A DNA stretch of 64,000 nt from Saccharomonospora marina XMU15 (GTDB lineage: Bacteria; Actinomycetota; Actinomycetes; Mycobacteriales; Pseudonocardiaceae). A program made the translations under genes and the position numbers. The stretch covers positions 2,012,628 through 2,076,627 of the forward strand of contig NZ_CM001439.1 of assembly GCF_000244955.1 (NCBI RefSeq), written 5' to 3'. Positions 1 through 11,530 of this stretch are shown here, piece after piece; the first letter of the stretch is position 1; each line of letters starts with the position of its first letter. The notes beneath the pieces were generated by a model. It was not told where the DNA came from. It ran no database searches and worked only from the letters and a program-made list of their open reading frames with translations.

Positions 1-16
1 AGGCACCGGAGGCCCG

Positions 17-1237
17 ATGAACGCGGCGGAGTTACTCGCGCGGGACCCGTGGTGGCTTGTCGCGGGTAAGGCAGTCGTTATCTTCGCCCTGCTGCTGCTC
101 ATCACCTTGTTCTGCGTCGTCTACGAGCGCAAGGTCGTGGCCTACATGCAGATGCGGGTCGGCCCGAACCGGGTCGGGCCGTGGGGGACGCTGCAGTCGC
201 TGGCCGATGGGCTCAAGCTGGCGTTGAAGGAGGACATCACCCCGCGCGCGGCCGACCGAGTGGTGTTCGTGCTGGCGCCGGTGATCGCGGGCACGTGCGC
301 GTTCCTTTCCATGGCGGTGATCCCGTTCGGACCCGAGGTCACCGTTTTCGGGCAGGCCACCGCGCTGCAGCTCACGGACCTGCCGGTGGGTGTGCTGTTC
401 GTACTTGCCGCCACGTCGATCGGCGTCTACGGCATCGTGCTGGCGGGCTGGTCCTCCGGCTCGGTTTACCCGCTGCTCGGCGGGTTGCGCTCCACCGCCC
501 AGGTGCTCTCCTACGAGATCGCGATGGCCCTGTCGTTCGTCGCCGTGTTCCTCGTCGCCGGCTCGATGTCCACTTCCGACATCGTGTGGGCTCAGCGGGG
601 GCTGTGGTACGGGGTGCTGCTCGCGCCATCCCTGCTGATCTATCTCGTGGCGATGGTGGGGGAGACCAACCGGGCACCGTTCGACCTGCCGGAGGCCGAG
701 GGAGAGCTGGTCGGTGGTTTCCACACCGAGTACTCCTCGCTGAAGTTCGCGACGTTCATGCTCGCCGAGTACATCAACATGGTCACCGTCTCCGCGCTGG
801 CCAGCACCCTGTTCCTCGGCGGTTGGCGGGCACCGTGGCCGATCTCGCTGTGGGAAGGGGCCAATCGCGGAGGCTGGCCCGCATTGTGGTTGCTGGGCAA
901 GGTGTTGCTGCTGCTGTTCGTGTTCATCTGGCTGCGTGGGACGCTTCCCCGGCTGCGCTACGACCAGTTCATGACGCTCGGCTGGAAGCTGCTCATCCCG
1001 TTCTCGCTCGCCTGGATCGCGGTCGTGGCCATCGTGCGGACCCTGACCGACCCGGCAGGCGGCGCCGCCCCGTTGCTGCTCGCCGGTGCGGTGGCAGTGC
1101 TGCTGCTCGTCGCCGTCTCACTGGGATCGCGTCGCGATCGCGGCAGGGCGCGCCCGGACATCGCCGACGCCGGTGACGGTGGGTTCCCGGTCCCGCCTCT
1201 GCCGCGCACGCGACTGGAGGAGGCTGGACGTGGGTAG
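17..1237 (+). CDS. nuoH: NADH-quinone oxidoreductase subunit H
   Basis: This is the membrane subunit of respiratory complex I that anchors the peripheral arm and forms part of the quinone chamber. The 406-residue protein is almost entirely hydrophobic. It carries the family signatures [12 protein letters not shown] near residue 46 and [17 protein letters not shown] near residue 218. The ATG follows a strong GGAGG, and its ATGA may overlap the stop of a gene left of the window. The C-terminal tail after about residue 370 is polar and probably cytoplasmic. It is the first gene of a tightly packed run in which neighbours overlap by a few bases, so the genes are almost certainly one operon. Confidence 0.97.
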   Translation: MNAAELLARDPWWLVAGKAVVIFALLLLITLFCVVYERKVVAYMQMRVGPNRVGPWGTLQSLADGLKLALKEDITPRAADRVVFVLAPVIAGTCAFLSMAVIPFGPEVTVFGQATALQLTDLPVGVLFVLAATSIGVYGIVLAGWSSGSVYPLLGGLRSTAQVLSYEIAMALSFVAVFLVAGSMSTSDIVWAQRGLWYGVLLAPSLLIYLVAMVGETNRAPFDLPEAEGELVGGFHTEYSSLKFATFMLAEYINMVTVSALASTLFLGGWRAPWPISLWEGANRGGWPALWLLGKVLLLLFVFIWLRGTLPRLRYDQFMTLGWKLLIPFSLAWIAVVAIVRTLTDPAGGAAPLLLAGAVAVLLLVAVSLGSRRDRGRARPDIADAGDGGFPVPPLPRTRLEEAGRG

Positions 1238-1754
1238 GTTCCTCGACTCGGTCGCGGGGTTCGGTGTCACCTTCTCCGCGATGTTCAAGAAGGCCAACAC
1301 GGAGTTCTATCCCGAGCAGCGCAAGGAGTTGCCGGACGGGTTCCACGGCCGCCACGTCCTGAATCGCTACGCCGACGGGCTGGAGAAGTGTGTCGGCTGC
1401 GAGCTGTGCGCGTGGGCCTGCCCGGCGGACGCCATCCACGTGGAGGGTGCGGACAACACCGACGCCGAGCGGTACTCGCCGGGTGAGCGGTACGGCAGGC
1501 GGTACGAGATCAACTACCTGCGCTGCATCTTTTGTGGACTGTGCGTGGAGGCGTGCCCGACCCGCGCATTGACCATGAGTACCGAGTTCGAACTCGCCGA
1601 CCTCGGTCGCGAGCAGCTGGTGTTCACCAAGGAGCAGCTACTGGCCGACCTCGGGCCCGGCATGGTCGCGCCGCCGCATCCGATGGCTCCCGGCACCACC
1701 GCCGCCGACTACTACGCGGACCGGGTGCGCCCGCGTGACGGGAGTGCCCGATGA
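1230..1754 (+). CDS. nuoI: NADH-quinone oxidoreductase subunit I (2x[4Fe-4S])
   Basis: NuoI is a ferredoxin-like electron-transfer subunit of complex I. Two complete four-cysteine motifs are visible: C54-x2-C57-x2-C60-x3-C64-P and C99-x2-C102-x2-C105-x3-C109-P. They ligate the two tetranuclear clusters (N6a and N6b). I chose the GTG at 1230 because GGAGGAGG precedes it and the resulting 174-residue protein begins where family members do. The open frame extends upstream to 1086, but that part lies inside nuoH and looks like shadow sequence. The gene overlaps nuoH by 8 bases and nuoJ by 4. Confidence 0.96.
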   Translation: MGRFLDSVAGFGVTFSAMFKKANTEFYPEQRKELPDGFHGRHVLNRYADGLEKCVGCELCAWACPADAIHVEGADNTDAERYSPGERYGRRYEINYLRCIFCGLCVEACPTRALTMSTEFELADLGREQLVFTKEQLLADLGPGMVAPPHPMAPGTTAADYYADRVRPRDGSAR

Positions 1755-2428
1755 CCGAAGTGATCGTTTTCTGGATTCTGGCCCCGGTCACCGTGCTGGC
1801 CGCCGCGACGATGCTGGTGACGGCGAAGGCCGTGCACAGCGCACTCCTGCTGGCCCTGGTCATGCTCGGCCTCGCGGTGTTCTACATCGGACACGGCGCG
1901 GTCTTCCTCGGCGTCGTGCAGGTCGTGGTCTACGCGGGTGCCGTGATGATGCTGTTCCTGTTCGTCGTGATGATGGTCGGTGTCGACTCCGCCGAGTCGC
2001 TGGTGGAGCGGTTGCGCGGGCAGCGGGTCGCGGCCGCGCTCACCGGGCTCGCGTTCGGCGTGCTCGTTGTCGCAGGGCTGGGTGAGTTGGTGCTGGAGCC
2101 CACCGCGGCGGCCGCCCGCGCCGGTGGCGACGTACCTGGCCTCGCGACGCTGATCTTCACCCGCTACGTCTGGGCGTTCGAGGTCACCAGCGCGCTGCTG
2201 ATCACCGCCGCGCTGGGCACGATGGCGCTGACCGGGCATCGCGGCACCCGCAGAACGCAACGCGAACTCTCCCGCGAGCGTATCCGCGCGCTGGCGCGGG
2301 GTGGCCAGGTCAGCCCGCTGCCCCCGCCGGGCGTCTACGCGGGCCGCAACTCGGTGGACGTTCCCGCGCTGCTGCCGGACGGGGAGCCCGCGTGGAACTC
2401 CGTGCCGGGACGGCGGGGGCCACGATGA
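1751..2428 (+). CDS. nuoJ: NADH-quinone oxidoreductase subunit J
   Basis: NuoJ is a membrane subunit next to the E-channel of complex I. The 225-residue protein has about five hydrophobic helices within residues 1-165, including the family segment [18 protein letters not shown] near residue 58, whose pi-bulge helix rotates during turnover in known structures. The C-terminal 55 residues are hydrophilic and longer than in Escherichia coli NuoJ, as is common in actinobacteria. The ATG overlaps the nuoI stop (ATGA), and nuoK overlaps the end in the same way. Confidence 0.95.
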   Translation: MTEVIVFWILAPVTVLAAATMLVTAKAVHSALLLALVMLGLAVFYIGHGAVFLGVVQVVVYAGAVMMLFLFVVMMVGVDSAESLVERLRGQRVAAALTGLAFGVLVVAGLGELVLEPTAAAARAGGDVPGLATLIFTRYVWAFEVTSALLITAALGTMALTGHRGTRRTQRELSRERIRALARGGQVSPLPPPGVYAGRNSVDVPALLPDGEPAWNSVPGRRGPR

Positions 2429-2724
2429 GCCCGGAAAGCTACCTCTACCTTTCGGCTGTCCTGTTCGGACTGGGTGCCGTCGGTGTCCTCACGCGGCGCA
2501 ACGCGATCGTGGTGCTGATGTGCGTGGAGCTGATGCTCAACGCGGCGAACCTGGCGTTCGTCGTGTTCTCGCGGGTGCACAACGGCCTCGACGGACAGGT
2601 GTTCGCGTTCTTCATCATGGTCGTCGCCGCCGCTGAGGTCGTGGTGGGACTCGCGATCGTGATGACCGCGTTCCGTGACCGCCGGTCGTCATCGATCGAC
2701 GACGCCAACCTGCTCAGGCACTGA
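2425..2724 (+). CDS. nuoK: NADH-quinone oxidoreductase subunit K
   Basis: NuoK is a small three-helix subunit related to MrpC. At 99 residues it has the normal length. It keeps the conserved membrane glutamate in the segment [15 protein letters not shown] (near residue 36) and a second acidic position in the helix [14 protein letters not shown]; both lie on the proton path in known structures. I took the ATG at 2425, which overlaps the nuoJ stop, rather than an upstream in-frame ATG at 2392 inside nuoJ. Confidence 0.95.
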   Translation: MSPESYLYLSAVLFGLGAVGVLTRRNAIVVLMCVELMLNAANLAFVVFSRVHNGLDGQVFAFFIMVVAAAEVVVGLAIVMTAFRDRRSSSIDDANLLRH

Positions 2725-2729
2725 GGGAA

Positions 2730-4622
2730 GTGGTGACACAGATGCTGTCCGGATCCGCTGCCTGGCTCATCGTCGGCTTTCCCGCCCTCGGCGCCGCTGT
2801 GTTGCTGCTTGGCGGCAGGCGGACCGACCGATGGGGCCATTACCTGGGGGTGGCGACGGTGCCGGCCGCCTTCGTCGCAGGCCTTTCCGCCATGCTGGGC
2901 CTGGCCGGGCTCGCCCCGCAGCAGCGGGTTCAGCACGCGCCGCTGTTCACGTGGCTTTCGGTGGGCGAGTTGCGGGTGGAAGCCGGGTTGCTGCTCGATC
3001 CGCTGTCGCTGACGTTCGTGCTGCTGATCACCGGGGTCGGTGCGCTCATCCACATCTACTCGGTGGCCTACCTTGCCGACGACCCGCGCCGCCGCCGGTT
3101 CTTCGGCTACCTCAACCTGTTCGTGGCGGCGATGCTGCTGCTGGTGCTGGCCGACGACTTCGTTGTGCTCTTCATCGGTTGGGAGGGCGTTGGGCTGGCT
3201 TCGTACCTGCTGATCGGGTTCTGGCAGCACAAACCGGCCGCCGCCGTGGCGGCGAAGAAGGCGTTCGTGGTCAACCGCGTCGGCGACGTCGGGTTGCTCG
3301 TGGCGATGATGCTCATGGTCGCGGCCTTCGGCTCGCTGGACTTCGACACCGTGTTCGCGGCAGCGGGGTCGAGCGGCGGCACCGCGACCGCGATCGGCCT
3401 GCTGCTGCTGCTCGCCGCGTGCGGGAAGTCGGCCCAGTTGCCGCTGCAGTCGTGGCTGCTGGACGCGATGGAGGGGCCGACCCCGGTGTCGGCGCTCATC
3501 CACGCCGCCACGATGGTCACCGCGGGCGTCTACCTCATCACGCGCTCGCACGAGATCTACGCCGCGGCACCGGACGCGCGGCTGGCCGTCGCGCTGGTCG
3601 GCGCGGCAACCCTGCTCTTCGGTGCGATCATCGGCTGCGCGAAGTACGACATCAAGCAGGCGCTGGCGGCCTCGACGATGTCCCAGATCGGGTACATGAT
3701 GCTGGCGGCGGGACTCGGTCCCGCCGGTTACGTCCTCGCGATCACGCATCTGGTCGTGCACGGCTTCTTCAAGGCAGGGCTGTTCCTCGGCGCGGGCTCG
3801 GTCATGCACGCGATGCGCGACGAGGTCGACATGCGCCGCTACGGTGCGCTGCGCGCGGCGCTGCCCGCCACGTTCGTCACGTTCGGCGCGGGATACCTCG
3901 CGATCATCGGGGTGCCACCGTTCTCGGGCTTCTTCACCAAGGACCCCATCATCGAGGTCGCCTTCGGCACCGCAGGCCCGCTGGGCTGGGTCCTCGGCAC
4001 CGCGGCGCTGGCCGGTGCCGGGCTCACCGCGTTCTACATGACTCGGGTGCTGCTGCTGACGTTCTTCGGGCCTCGGCGGTGGGCCGAGCAGGCGCACCCG
4101 CACGAGTCGCCGCCGACGATGCTGGTGCCGATGGTGGTGCTCGCCCTCGGCTCGGCGGGCGCGGGCCTGCTGCTGTGGCTTGGTGGCCGGATGGCGGCCT
4201 GGCTTGCCCCCGTGCTCGGCGGACCAGCCGAGGCGGGCACGCCACACGCCGCGTGGGGGTGGACGGCGCTGGTCCTTTCGATCGTCGCCGCGGGCGTCGC
4301 GGTGGCGTGGTGGCAGCATGTCCGGCTTGCCCGGCCCGCTCCGCGGGCTGGGTCGTCGTGGTTCGGGCGGGCCGCGCGGCGGGACCTCTACGGTGACGCC
4401 TTCAACGAGGCCGTGGTCATGCGGCCGGGCCGGGCGCTCGCGAACTGGCTCGCCGACCCGGCCGAGCGGGCTCTCGACCGGGTCGTCACCGGGGTCGGGG
4501 GCACGATCGCACGCGGAGCGGTGGTGCTGCGCACGGCGCAGACCGGCTACGTGCGTGGCTACGCCCTGTGGGTGTTCGGCGGCGCGACGCTGCTGCTCGC
4601 GGCCTTCCTGGTGGGGTGGTGA
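2730..4622 (+). CDS. nuoL: NADH-quinone oxidoreductase subunit L
   Basis: NuoL is the distal antiporter-like proton-pumping subunit. The 630-residue protein carries the conserved core [16 protein letters not shown] (near residue 150), the helix [14 protein letters not shown] (near 257) and the [16 protein letters not shown] segment (near 315). The long C-terminal part fits the lateral helix and terminal membrane helix that mark NuoL off from NuoM and NuoN. The start is a GTG 5 bases after the nuoK stop; a second GTG follows directly. Confidence 0.96.
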   Translation: MVTQMLSGSAAWLIVGFPALGAAVLLLGGRRTDRWGHYLGVATVPAAFVAGLSAMLGLAGLAPQQRVQHAPLFTWLSVGELRVEAGLLLDPLSLTFVLLITGVGALIHIYSVAYLADDPRRRRFFGYLNLFVAAMLLLVLADDFVVLFIGWEGVGLASYLLIGFWQHKPAAAVAAKKAFVVNRVGDVGLLVAMMLMVAAFGSLDFDTVFAAAGSSGGTATAIGLLLLLAACGKSAQLPLQSWLLDAMEGPTPVSALIHAATMVTAGVYLITRSHEIYAAAPDARLAVALVGAATLLFGAIIGCAKYDIKQALAASTMSQIGYMMLAAGLGPAGYVLAITHLVVHGFFKAGLFLGAGSVMHAMRDEVDMRRYGALRAALPATFVTFGAGYLAIIGVPPFSGFFTKDPIIEVAFGTAGPLGWVLGTAALAGAGLTAFYMTRVLLLTFFGPRRWAEQAHPHESPPTMLVPMVVLALGSAGAGLLLWLGGRMAAWLAPVLGGPAEAGTPHAAWGWTALVLSIVAAGVAVAWWQHVRLARPAPRAGSSWFGRAARRDLYGDAFNEAVVMRPGRALANWLADPAERALDRVVTGVGGTIARGAVVLRTAQTGYVRGYALWVFGGATLLLAAFLVGW

Positions 4623-4627
4623 GCCCG

Positions 4628-6148
4628 ATGGCCTTTCCCTGGCTGACCACGGTGGGTGCCTTGCCGCTCATCGGTTCGGGGGTTCTGGCGTTGCTGCCGC
4701 GCGGTGCCGACCGACTCGCCCGGCGTGTCGCGTTCACGTTCGCGCTGGCCGCGATGGTGGTGCTGGCGGTAGCGACGACCGGGTTCCGCGTCGGCGAGTC
4801 GGGCTTGCAGCTTGCCGAGCACCATGACTGGATCCCGCACTTCGGCATTTCCTACGGACTCGGCGTCGACGGCGTGGGTTTGACCCTGGTCGCGCTCACC
4901 ACGGTGCTCACGCCGATCGTCATCGCCGCGAGCGCCAACGCAGGCAGTGGGTTCCTCGCGCTGGCGCTGGCGCTGGAGACCACGGCGATCGGTGCCTTCG
5001 CCGCCACCGACGTGTTCCTGTTCTACGTGCTGTTCGAGGCGATGCTCGTCCCGATGTACTTCCTCATCGGCCGCTACGGCGGCCGGTCGCGGTCGGCCGC
5101 CGCGATGAAGTTCCTGCTCTACAGCCTCGCAGGCGGCCTGCTGATGCTTGTGGCGGTGATCGGGCTGTACGTGGTCTCAGCCCAGCAGCTGCCGCAGGGC
5201 ACCTTCGACTTCCCGACGCTGGCGGCGGCGGTGCGTGACGGCACGCTGCGGCTGGACCCGGTGACCGAGCGCCTGCTGTTCGCGGGGTTCTTCGTCGCCT
5301 TCGCGATCAAGGCTCCACTGTGGCCGCTGCACAGCTGGCTGCCTTCCGCGGTCGCGGAGTCCACGCCCGGCACAGCCGTGCTGCTGGTCGGGATACTGGA
5401 CAAGGTCGGCACCTTCGGCATGCTGCGGTACTGCCTCTCGCTGTTCCCGGACGCGTCGGAATTCTTCACCCCGCTCGTCGTCGTGCTGAGCGTGATCGGC
5501 ATCGGCTACGGCGCGCTGGTCGCCATCGGACAGAACCGGATCATGCGCCTGATCGCCTACACGTCCCTTTCGCATTTCGGGTTCATCACGATCGGGGTTT
5601 TCGCGATGACCCCGCAGAGCCAGGCCGGTGCCGCCTTCTACATGGTGAGCCACGGGCTGTCCGTCGCGGCCCTGTTCCTGATCGCCGGGTTCCTGATCAG
5701 CAGGCGCGGCTCGGACCTGATCGCGGATTACGGTGGCGTGCAGCAACTCGCGCCCGTACTCGCGGGCACCTTCCTGTTCGCGGGCCTCGCCACGCTGGCG
5801 CTTCCCGGCCTTTCCGGCTTCGTGGCCGAGTTTCTCGTGCTGGTCGGCACCTTCACCGCCTACCCGGCCGCGGCGGTGATCGCGGCCGGGGGAGTGGTGC
5901 TCGCGGCGGTGTACGTGCTGTGGCTCTACCAGCGGACGATGACCGGCGACCTGCGGCCGGGCAACGAGGGCGTGACCGACCTCGCCACCGCGGAGCGCTG
6001 GGTGATCGCGCCGCTGCTGGCGCTGATCCTCGGCCTTGGCCTGTACCCGCAACCGGTGCTCGACGTGATCGAGCCGGTGGGCGAGGGCACCGTCCAGCAG
6101 ACCGGCGTCGCAACACCGCGGGACCGCATCTCACCGGAGGCCCGATGA
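4628..6148 (+). CDS. nuoM: NADH-quinone oxidoreductase subunit M
   Basis: NuoM is the middle antiporter-like proton-pumping subunit. The 506-residue protein has about 14 hydrophobic helices. It keeps the key glutamate region FYVLFEAMLVPMYFLIG (near residue 135), the proton-path segment FAIKAPLWPLHSWLP (near 235) and AYTSLSHFGF (near 315). The ATG at 4628 is preferred; GTG codons at 4616 and 4619 would overlap nuoL. The stop overlaps an ATG at 6145 that opens a small coupled ORF before nuoN. Confidence 0.96.
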   Translation: MAFPWLTTVGALPLIGSGVLALLPRGADRLARRVAFTFALAAMVVLAVATTGFRVGESGLQLAEHHDWIPHFGISYGLGVDGVGLTLVALTTVLTPIVIAASANAGSGFLALALALETTAIGAFAATDVFLFYVLFEAMLVPMYFLIGRYGGRSRSAAAMKFLLYSLAGGLLMLVAVIGLYVVSAQQLPQGTFDFPTLAAAVRDGTLRLDPVTERLLFAGFFVAFAIKAPLWPLHSWLPSAVAESTPGTAVLLVGILDKVGTFGMLRYCLSLFPDASEFFTPLVVVLSVIGIGYGALVAIGQNRIMRLIAYTSLSHFGFITIGVFAMTPQSQAGAAFYMVSHGLSVAALFLIAGFLISRRGSDLIADYGGVQQLAPVLAGTFLFAGLATLALPGLSGFVAEFLVLVGTFTAYPAAAVIAAGGVVLAAVYVLWLYQRTMTGDLRPGNEGVTDLATAERWVIAPLLALILGLGLYPQPVLDVIEPVGEGTVQQTGVATPRDRISPEAR

Positions 6149-6216
6149 ACACGCGATCGCGCAGCCTTGCTCGCCGGGCCTACCGGGTGCTTCTCCTGAC
6201 ACAGGAGGCGAGATGA
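6145..6216 (+). CDS. possible 23-aa peptide coupled between nuoM and nuoN
   Basis: The 64 bases between nuoM and nuoN contain an ORF that overlaps nuoM by 4 bases (ATGA at 6145-6148) and nuoN by 4 bases (ATGA at 6213-6216). A strong GGAGG lies 5 bases before its ATG. The peptide has 23 residues, six of them arginine, starts MNTRSRSLARR and ends LLLTQEAR. The second GGAGG, which serves nuoN, lies inside its last codons. It could be a translated spacer that couples nuoM and nuoN translation, a real small protein, or an accident of high-GC sequence. No homologue is known to me. Confidence 0.4.
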   Translation: MNTRSRSLARRAYRVLLLTQEAR

Positions 6217-7685
6217 CGGCTGCCGTGACCGCCCCGCATATCGACTACCTCGCCGTCGCGCCGATGCTCGTGGTCTTCGCGACCGGCGTGCTCGGGGTGC
6301 TGCTGACCGCCTTCGCCCCACCCGCGGCCAGTCACCGAGGCCAGCTGCCGCTCGCGACCGCAGGTCTCGTCGGGGCACTGGTGTGCCTGGTGGTCGTGGT
6401 CGCGCGTGGTACGCACACCGGCACCACTACCGCCGCGGGTTCGATCGCGATCGACGGTCCCGCGTTGTTCCTGCAGGCAGTCGTGCTCGTGCTGGCGATC
6501 CTCGCGGTGCTGCTGATAGCGGGCCGGCCCGGTGAACCACCGCCCGGCGAGGCGCTGCCACTGGCGCTGTTCGCCACCGGCGGGCTGCTGCTGTTGCCCG
6601 CGGCGAACGACCTGCTGACGATGTTCGTCGCGGTCGAGGTGCTGTCGCTGCCGCTGTATCTGCTGTGCGGTCTCGCCCGCGCCCGCGCGAAGGTCGCGCA
6701 CGAGTCGTCGCTGAAGTACTTCGTGCTGGGCGGGTTCTCCGCGGCGTTCTTCGTCTACGGCGCTGCGATGGTGTACGGGTTCGCGGGCTCGGTGTCCTTC
6801 CCCGATATCCGTGCCGCTGTCGCGGTGGCCGGTGGCAACCGGCCGCTGCTGCTGATCGGCATGGCACTGCTCGCCGTCGGCCTGCTGTTCAAGATCGGTG
6901 CCGCGCCGTTCCACAGCTGGGTACCCGACGTCTACCAGGGCGCGCCCACACCGGTGACGGGATTGCTGGCGGCGGTGACCAAGATCGGCGCGTTCGGCGC
7001 GTTCCTGCGCCTGTTCACCGTGGTGTTCGGCGGTGCGCAGCGGGATTGGCGGCCGGTGCTGACCGTGGTCGCCGTGCTGACCATGGTGCTGGGTGCGGTG
7101 ATCGCGGTCGTCCAGCAGGACATCAAACGGATCCTCGCCTACTCCGCCGTGGCCCACGCGGGATTCATGCTGCTCGGGGTCGTGGCCGCGAGCCGGTCCG
7201 GTATCGCGGGCACGCTGTTCTACCTCGCGGTCTACGGTTTCGGCACGCTCGGCGCGTTCGCGGTGGTGACGCTGGTTCGCGACGGTGCGGGCGAGGTGAC
7301 CCGGTTGTCCTCGTGGGCCGGGCTCGGCAGGCGCTCGCCCGTCGTGGCGGCGATCTTCGCGTTGCTGCTGCTCGGCCTCGCCGGGATTCCGCTCACCAGC
7401 GGGTTCGTCGGCAAGTTCGCGGTGTTCTCGGCCGCGGTCGCGGCAGGCGGCACCGTCGCCGTGGTCGTCGCGGCGCTGGCCAGCGCGGTCGCGGTCTACC
7501 TCTACGCCAAGGTGATCGTGCTGCTGTACTTCCATGAGCCGGGAGCGGGCAGCGCGGCGATAAGCAGGCCGGGCCCGCTCGTCGCGGTGGTTATCGCGGC
7601 GGCCGGGCTGGTGACCGTCGGGGCCGGGGTGCTGCCGGGTCCGCTGCTGGGTCTGGCGACGCAGGCAGCTTCCTTCCTTCAGTGA
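6213..7685 (+). CDS. nuoN: NADH-quinone oxidoreductase subunit N
   Basis: NuoN is the proximal antiporter-like proton-pumping subunit. The 490-residue protein shows the catalytic-glutamate region FVAVEVLSLPLYLLCGLAR (near residue 136), the KYFVLGGFSAAFFVYG helix, FKIGAAPFHSWVPDVYQG (near 228) and ILAYSAVAHAGFML (near 308). All are typical of NuoN rather than NuoM. The start ATG follows ACAGGAGGCGAG, an excellent ribosome site. Confidence 0.96.
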   Translation: MTAAVTAPHIDYLAVAPMLVVFATGVLGVLLTAFAPPAASHRGQLPLATAGLVGALVCLVVVVARGTHTGTTTAAGSIAIDGPALFLQAVVLVLAILAVLLIAGRPGEPPPGEALPLALFATGGLLLLPAANDLLTMFVAVEVLSLPLYLLCGLARARAKVAHESSLKYFVLGGFSAAFFVYGAAMVYGFAGSVSFPDIRAAVAVAGGNRPLLLIGMALLAVGLLFKIGAAPFHSWVPDVYQGAPTPVTGLLAAVTKIGAFGAFLRLFTVVFGGAQRDWRPVLTVVAVLTMVLGAVIAVVQQDIKRILAYSAVAHAGFMLLGVVAASRSGIAGTLFYLAVYGFGTLGAFAVVTLVRDGAGEVTRLSSWAGLGRRSPVVAAIFALLLLGLAGIPLTSGFVGKFAVFSAAVAAGGTVAVVVAALASAVAVYLYAKVIVLLYFHEPGAGSAAISRPGPLVAVVIAAAGLVTVGAGVLPGPLLGLATQAASFLQ

Positions 7686-7698
7686 GCGAGATGAGGTG

Positions 7699-8061
7699 AT
7701 GTCGGTGAACCCCTGGTTGCCGATCGTGGTGTTGGGCGCGCTCGGGGCTGGGTTCGCCATCGTGTCGGTGGTGGCCAGCCGTGCCCTCGGGCCGCGCCGC
7801 ACCAGCGGCCCCGGCCTCGACCCCTACGAGTGCGGTGTGCAACCGGTCGCCTCCCGGCCGGGGCAACGGATCCCGATCCGGTTCTACGTCACGGCGATGC
7901 TGTTCATCCTGCTGGACGTCGACATCGTGTTCCTGTATCCGTGGGCGGTGAACTCAGCCGCGTTCGGTGTGTTCGGGCTCGTGGAGATGGGGCTCTTCCT
8001 CGTGCCGGTGCTGGTCGCCTACACGTACGTGTGGCGGCGTGGCGGGCTCGAGTGGGACTGA
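7699..8061 (+). CDS. nuoA: NADH-quinone oxidoreductase subunit A
   Basis: NuoA is a three-helix membrane subunit whose first cytoplasmic loop lines the quinone pocket. The 120-residue protein has the family signature DPYECGVQPVASRPGQRIPIR: the conserved ExG and the loop cysteine sit near residue 45. ILLDVDIVFLYPWA follows, with the membrane acidic residues near 75-78. The start may be ATG 7699 or GTG 7696. Its position is odd: nuoA normally opens the operon upstream of nuoB, but here it closes it after nuoN. This suggests a rearranged, possibly reduced complex I operon. Upstream genes are outside the window, so a second nuoA elsewhere cannot be excluded. Confidence 0.93.
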   Translation: MSVNPWLPIVVLGALGAGFAIVSVVASRALGPRRTSGPGLDPYECGVQPVASRPGQRIPIRFYVTAMLFILLDVDIVFLYPWAVNSAAFGVFGLVEMGLFLVPVLVAYTYVWRRGGLEWD

Positions 8062-8088
8062 GCCGGCCACGCCGCCGTGGAAAGCGCG

Positions 8089-8106
8089 GGCGGTGGGTTC
8101 ACCGCC
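8089..8106. terminator. hairpin between convergent nuoA and cbbX
   Basis: The inverted repeat GGCGGTG-GGTT-CACCGCC has a 7-bp stem and 4-base loop. It sits between the two convergent genes, with its right arm covering the cbbX stop codon. It may end transcripts from both sides. There is no clear T-tract. Confidence 0.45.
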
Positions 8107-9070
8107 GCGGTTGCCCCAGGAAGTCATCGGGCTCGAACGTCATGAGCTCCTCCTTGCCACACCTGCGTGGCTCGCCGTCGAACAACCGGCGGGCGTGCCG
8201 CAGCCGGGCGCGTTCCAGCGCGTTGCGCACACTGCGCGCGTTGGCGAATCGTGGCTGCCGCATCCTGGATTCCAGGTAGTCACGCAACGCGGCCTCGGAT
8301 TCGGGGGAGAAGCGGTAGTTCTCCTGCTCGACCATGAGGTGCGCGATCGCCGTCAGCTCGTCCAACTCGTAGTCCGGGAACTTAAGATGGTGAGCGATGC
8401 GTGAGCTCATTCCCGGGTTGGAGTCGAAGAAGGTGTCCATCCTGTCCTCGTAACCGGCGAGGATCACGACCAGGTCGTCACGCTGGTTCTCCATGACCTG
8501 CAACAGGATCTCGATGGACTCCTGGCCGTAGTCCCGCTCGTTCTCGGCGCGGTAGAGGTAGTAGGCCTCGTCGATGAAGAGCACTCCGCCCATCGCACGC
8601 TTGAGGACTTCCTTGGTTTTCGGCGCGGTGTGCCCGATGTACTGCCCGACGAGGTCGTCCCGTGTCACCACGACGAGGTGGCCCCGGTCGAGGTATCCCA
8701 GCCGGTGCAGCAACTCGGCCATCCGCATGGCAACCGTGGTCTTGCCGGTGCCTGGACTGCCGGTGAAGCACATGTGCAGGTTGGGCCGATTGGCCGAAAG
8801 GCCGAACCTGCGGCGCACCCGGTCCAGCAGCAGCAGCGAGGCGATCTCCCGGACACGCGCCTTCACAGGGGCAAGGCCGACGAGCTCCGAATCCAGCGTG
8901 TCGAGCACCTCGTCCACATTGGATGATTCGCGTTCGGCACCGAGGTCGATGGTTGCCCCCGAGGGCAGCGGCGGCCCGGGCGCGTTGTCGTCGGGTTCTT
9001 CTTCCGCCTGGTGCCCCGCCTGCCGCTCCTGCGGCAGGCGGGGCATGGCGAAGCTGTGTGCCGCACTCAT
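8099..9070 (-). CDS. cbbX: CbbX, red-type RuBisCO activase (AAA+)
   Basis: CbbX is a hexameric AAA+ ATPase that threads the large-subunit C-terminus and removes inhibitory sugar phosphates from red-type RuBisCO. The 323-residue protein has Walker A GSPGTGKT (104-111), Walker B with the sequence [10 protein letters not shown], and the CbbX hallmark [19 protein letters not shown] near the C-terminus. The first 45 residues are a polar, likely disordered extension. The ATG at 9070 overlaps the cbbS stop (ATGA), so cbbL, cbbS and cbbX form one operon. The open frame extends upstream to 9607 but only through cbbS. Confidence 0.94.
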   Translation of the reverse strand: MSAAHSFAMPRLPQERQAGHQAEEEPDDNAPGPPLPSGATIDLGAERESSNVDEVLDTLDSELVGLAPVKARVREIASLLLLDRVRRRFGLSANRPNLHMCFTGSPGTGKTTVAMRMAELLHRLGYLDRGHLVVVTRDDLVGQYIGHTAPKTKEVLKRAMGGVLFIDEAYYLYRAENERDYGQESIEILLQVMENQRDDLVVILAGYEDRMDTFFDSNPGMSSRIAHHLKFPDYELDELTAIAHLMVEQENYRFSPESEAALRDYLESRMRQPRFANARSVRNALERARLRHARRLFDGEPRRCGKEELMTFEPDDFLGQPRR

Positions 9071-9498
9071 CGCGGCTGGCCCCGGTACCGGTCGCCCGCG
9101 GGCGCGTCCAGCGCGTAGGGGTGCAGCGTGTAGCGCAGCCGACGGTCGGAGTCCTCGTGGCGGTCGAGCCGGAAACCGGGCTCGGCCGAGGGCCGGTTGA
9201 CGATGAACGACAGCGCCGTGGTCTGCCGCCCGTACGAAGCGTCGTAGGCGTTCACCCTGACGTAGTGCTCGGGGAACGCCCGGCGGCATTCGTTCACCTC
9301 GTACAGCACGCCCGCCGCGTCGTGCAGGTCGAACATCGGCAGGCCCCACATGTCCCAGTAGTGGTTGCGCGGGTGCGGATCGTCGGTGTACTCGACCGAG
9401 AGCGGCCAGCCGTTGTCCAGCGCGTACTGGATCTGGGCCGAGATCTCCTCGTCGGTCAGATCGGGCAGGTACGAGAAGGTGCCTTGGGTGATACGCAT
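9067..9498 (-). CDS. cbbS: RuBisCO small subunit, red type
   Basis: This is the small subunit of form I ribulose-1,5-bisphosphate carboxylase/oxygenase, which caps the large-subunit octamer. The 143-residue protein begins [18 protein letters not shown], the classic start of red-type small subunits. It contains [13 protein letters not shown] and a C-terminal extension after about residue 110, which in red-type enzymes forms a beta-hairpin in the central channel. I chose the ATG at 9498 because GGAGGAG lies directly before it. A GTG at 9513 overlapping the cbbL stop would add five residues. Confidence 0.95.
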   Translation of the reverse strand: MRITQGTFSYLPDLTDEEISAQIQYALDNGWPLSVEYTDDPHPRNHYWDMWGLPMFDLHDAAGVLYEVNECRRAFPEHYVRVNAYDASYGRQTTALSFIVNRPSAEPGFRLDRHEDSDRRLRYTLHPYALDAPAGDRYRGQPR

Positions 9499-9509
9499 GG
9501 TCTCCTCCG

Positions 9510-11522
<2,013 letters not shown>

Positions 11523-11530
<8 letters not shown>

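Noticed and set aside
2445-4319. 624-residue open frame antisense to nuoK-nuoL
   Set aside because: Its composition is rich in Arg, His, Gln and Asp with no domain, typical of the shadow of GC-rich membrane-protein codons. The sense genes are unmistakable complex I subunits.
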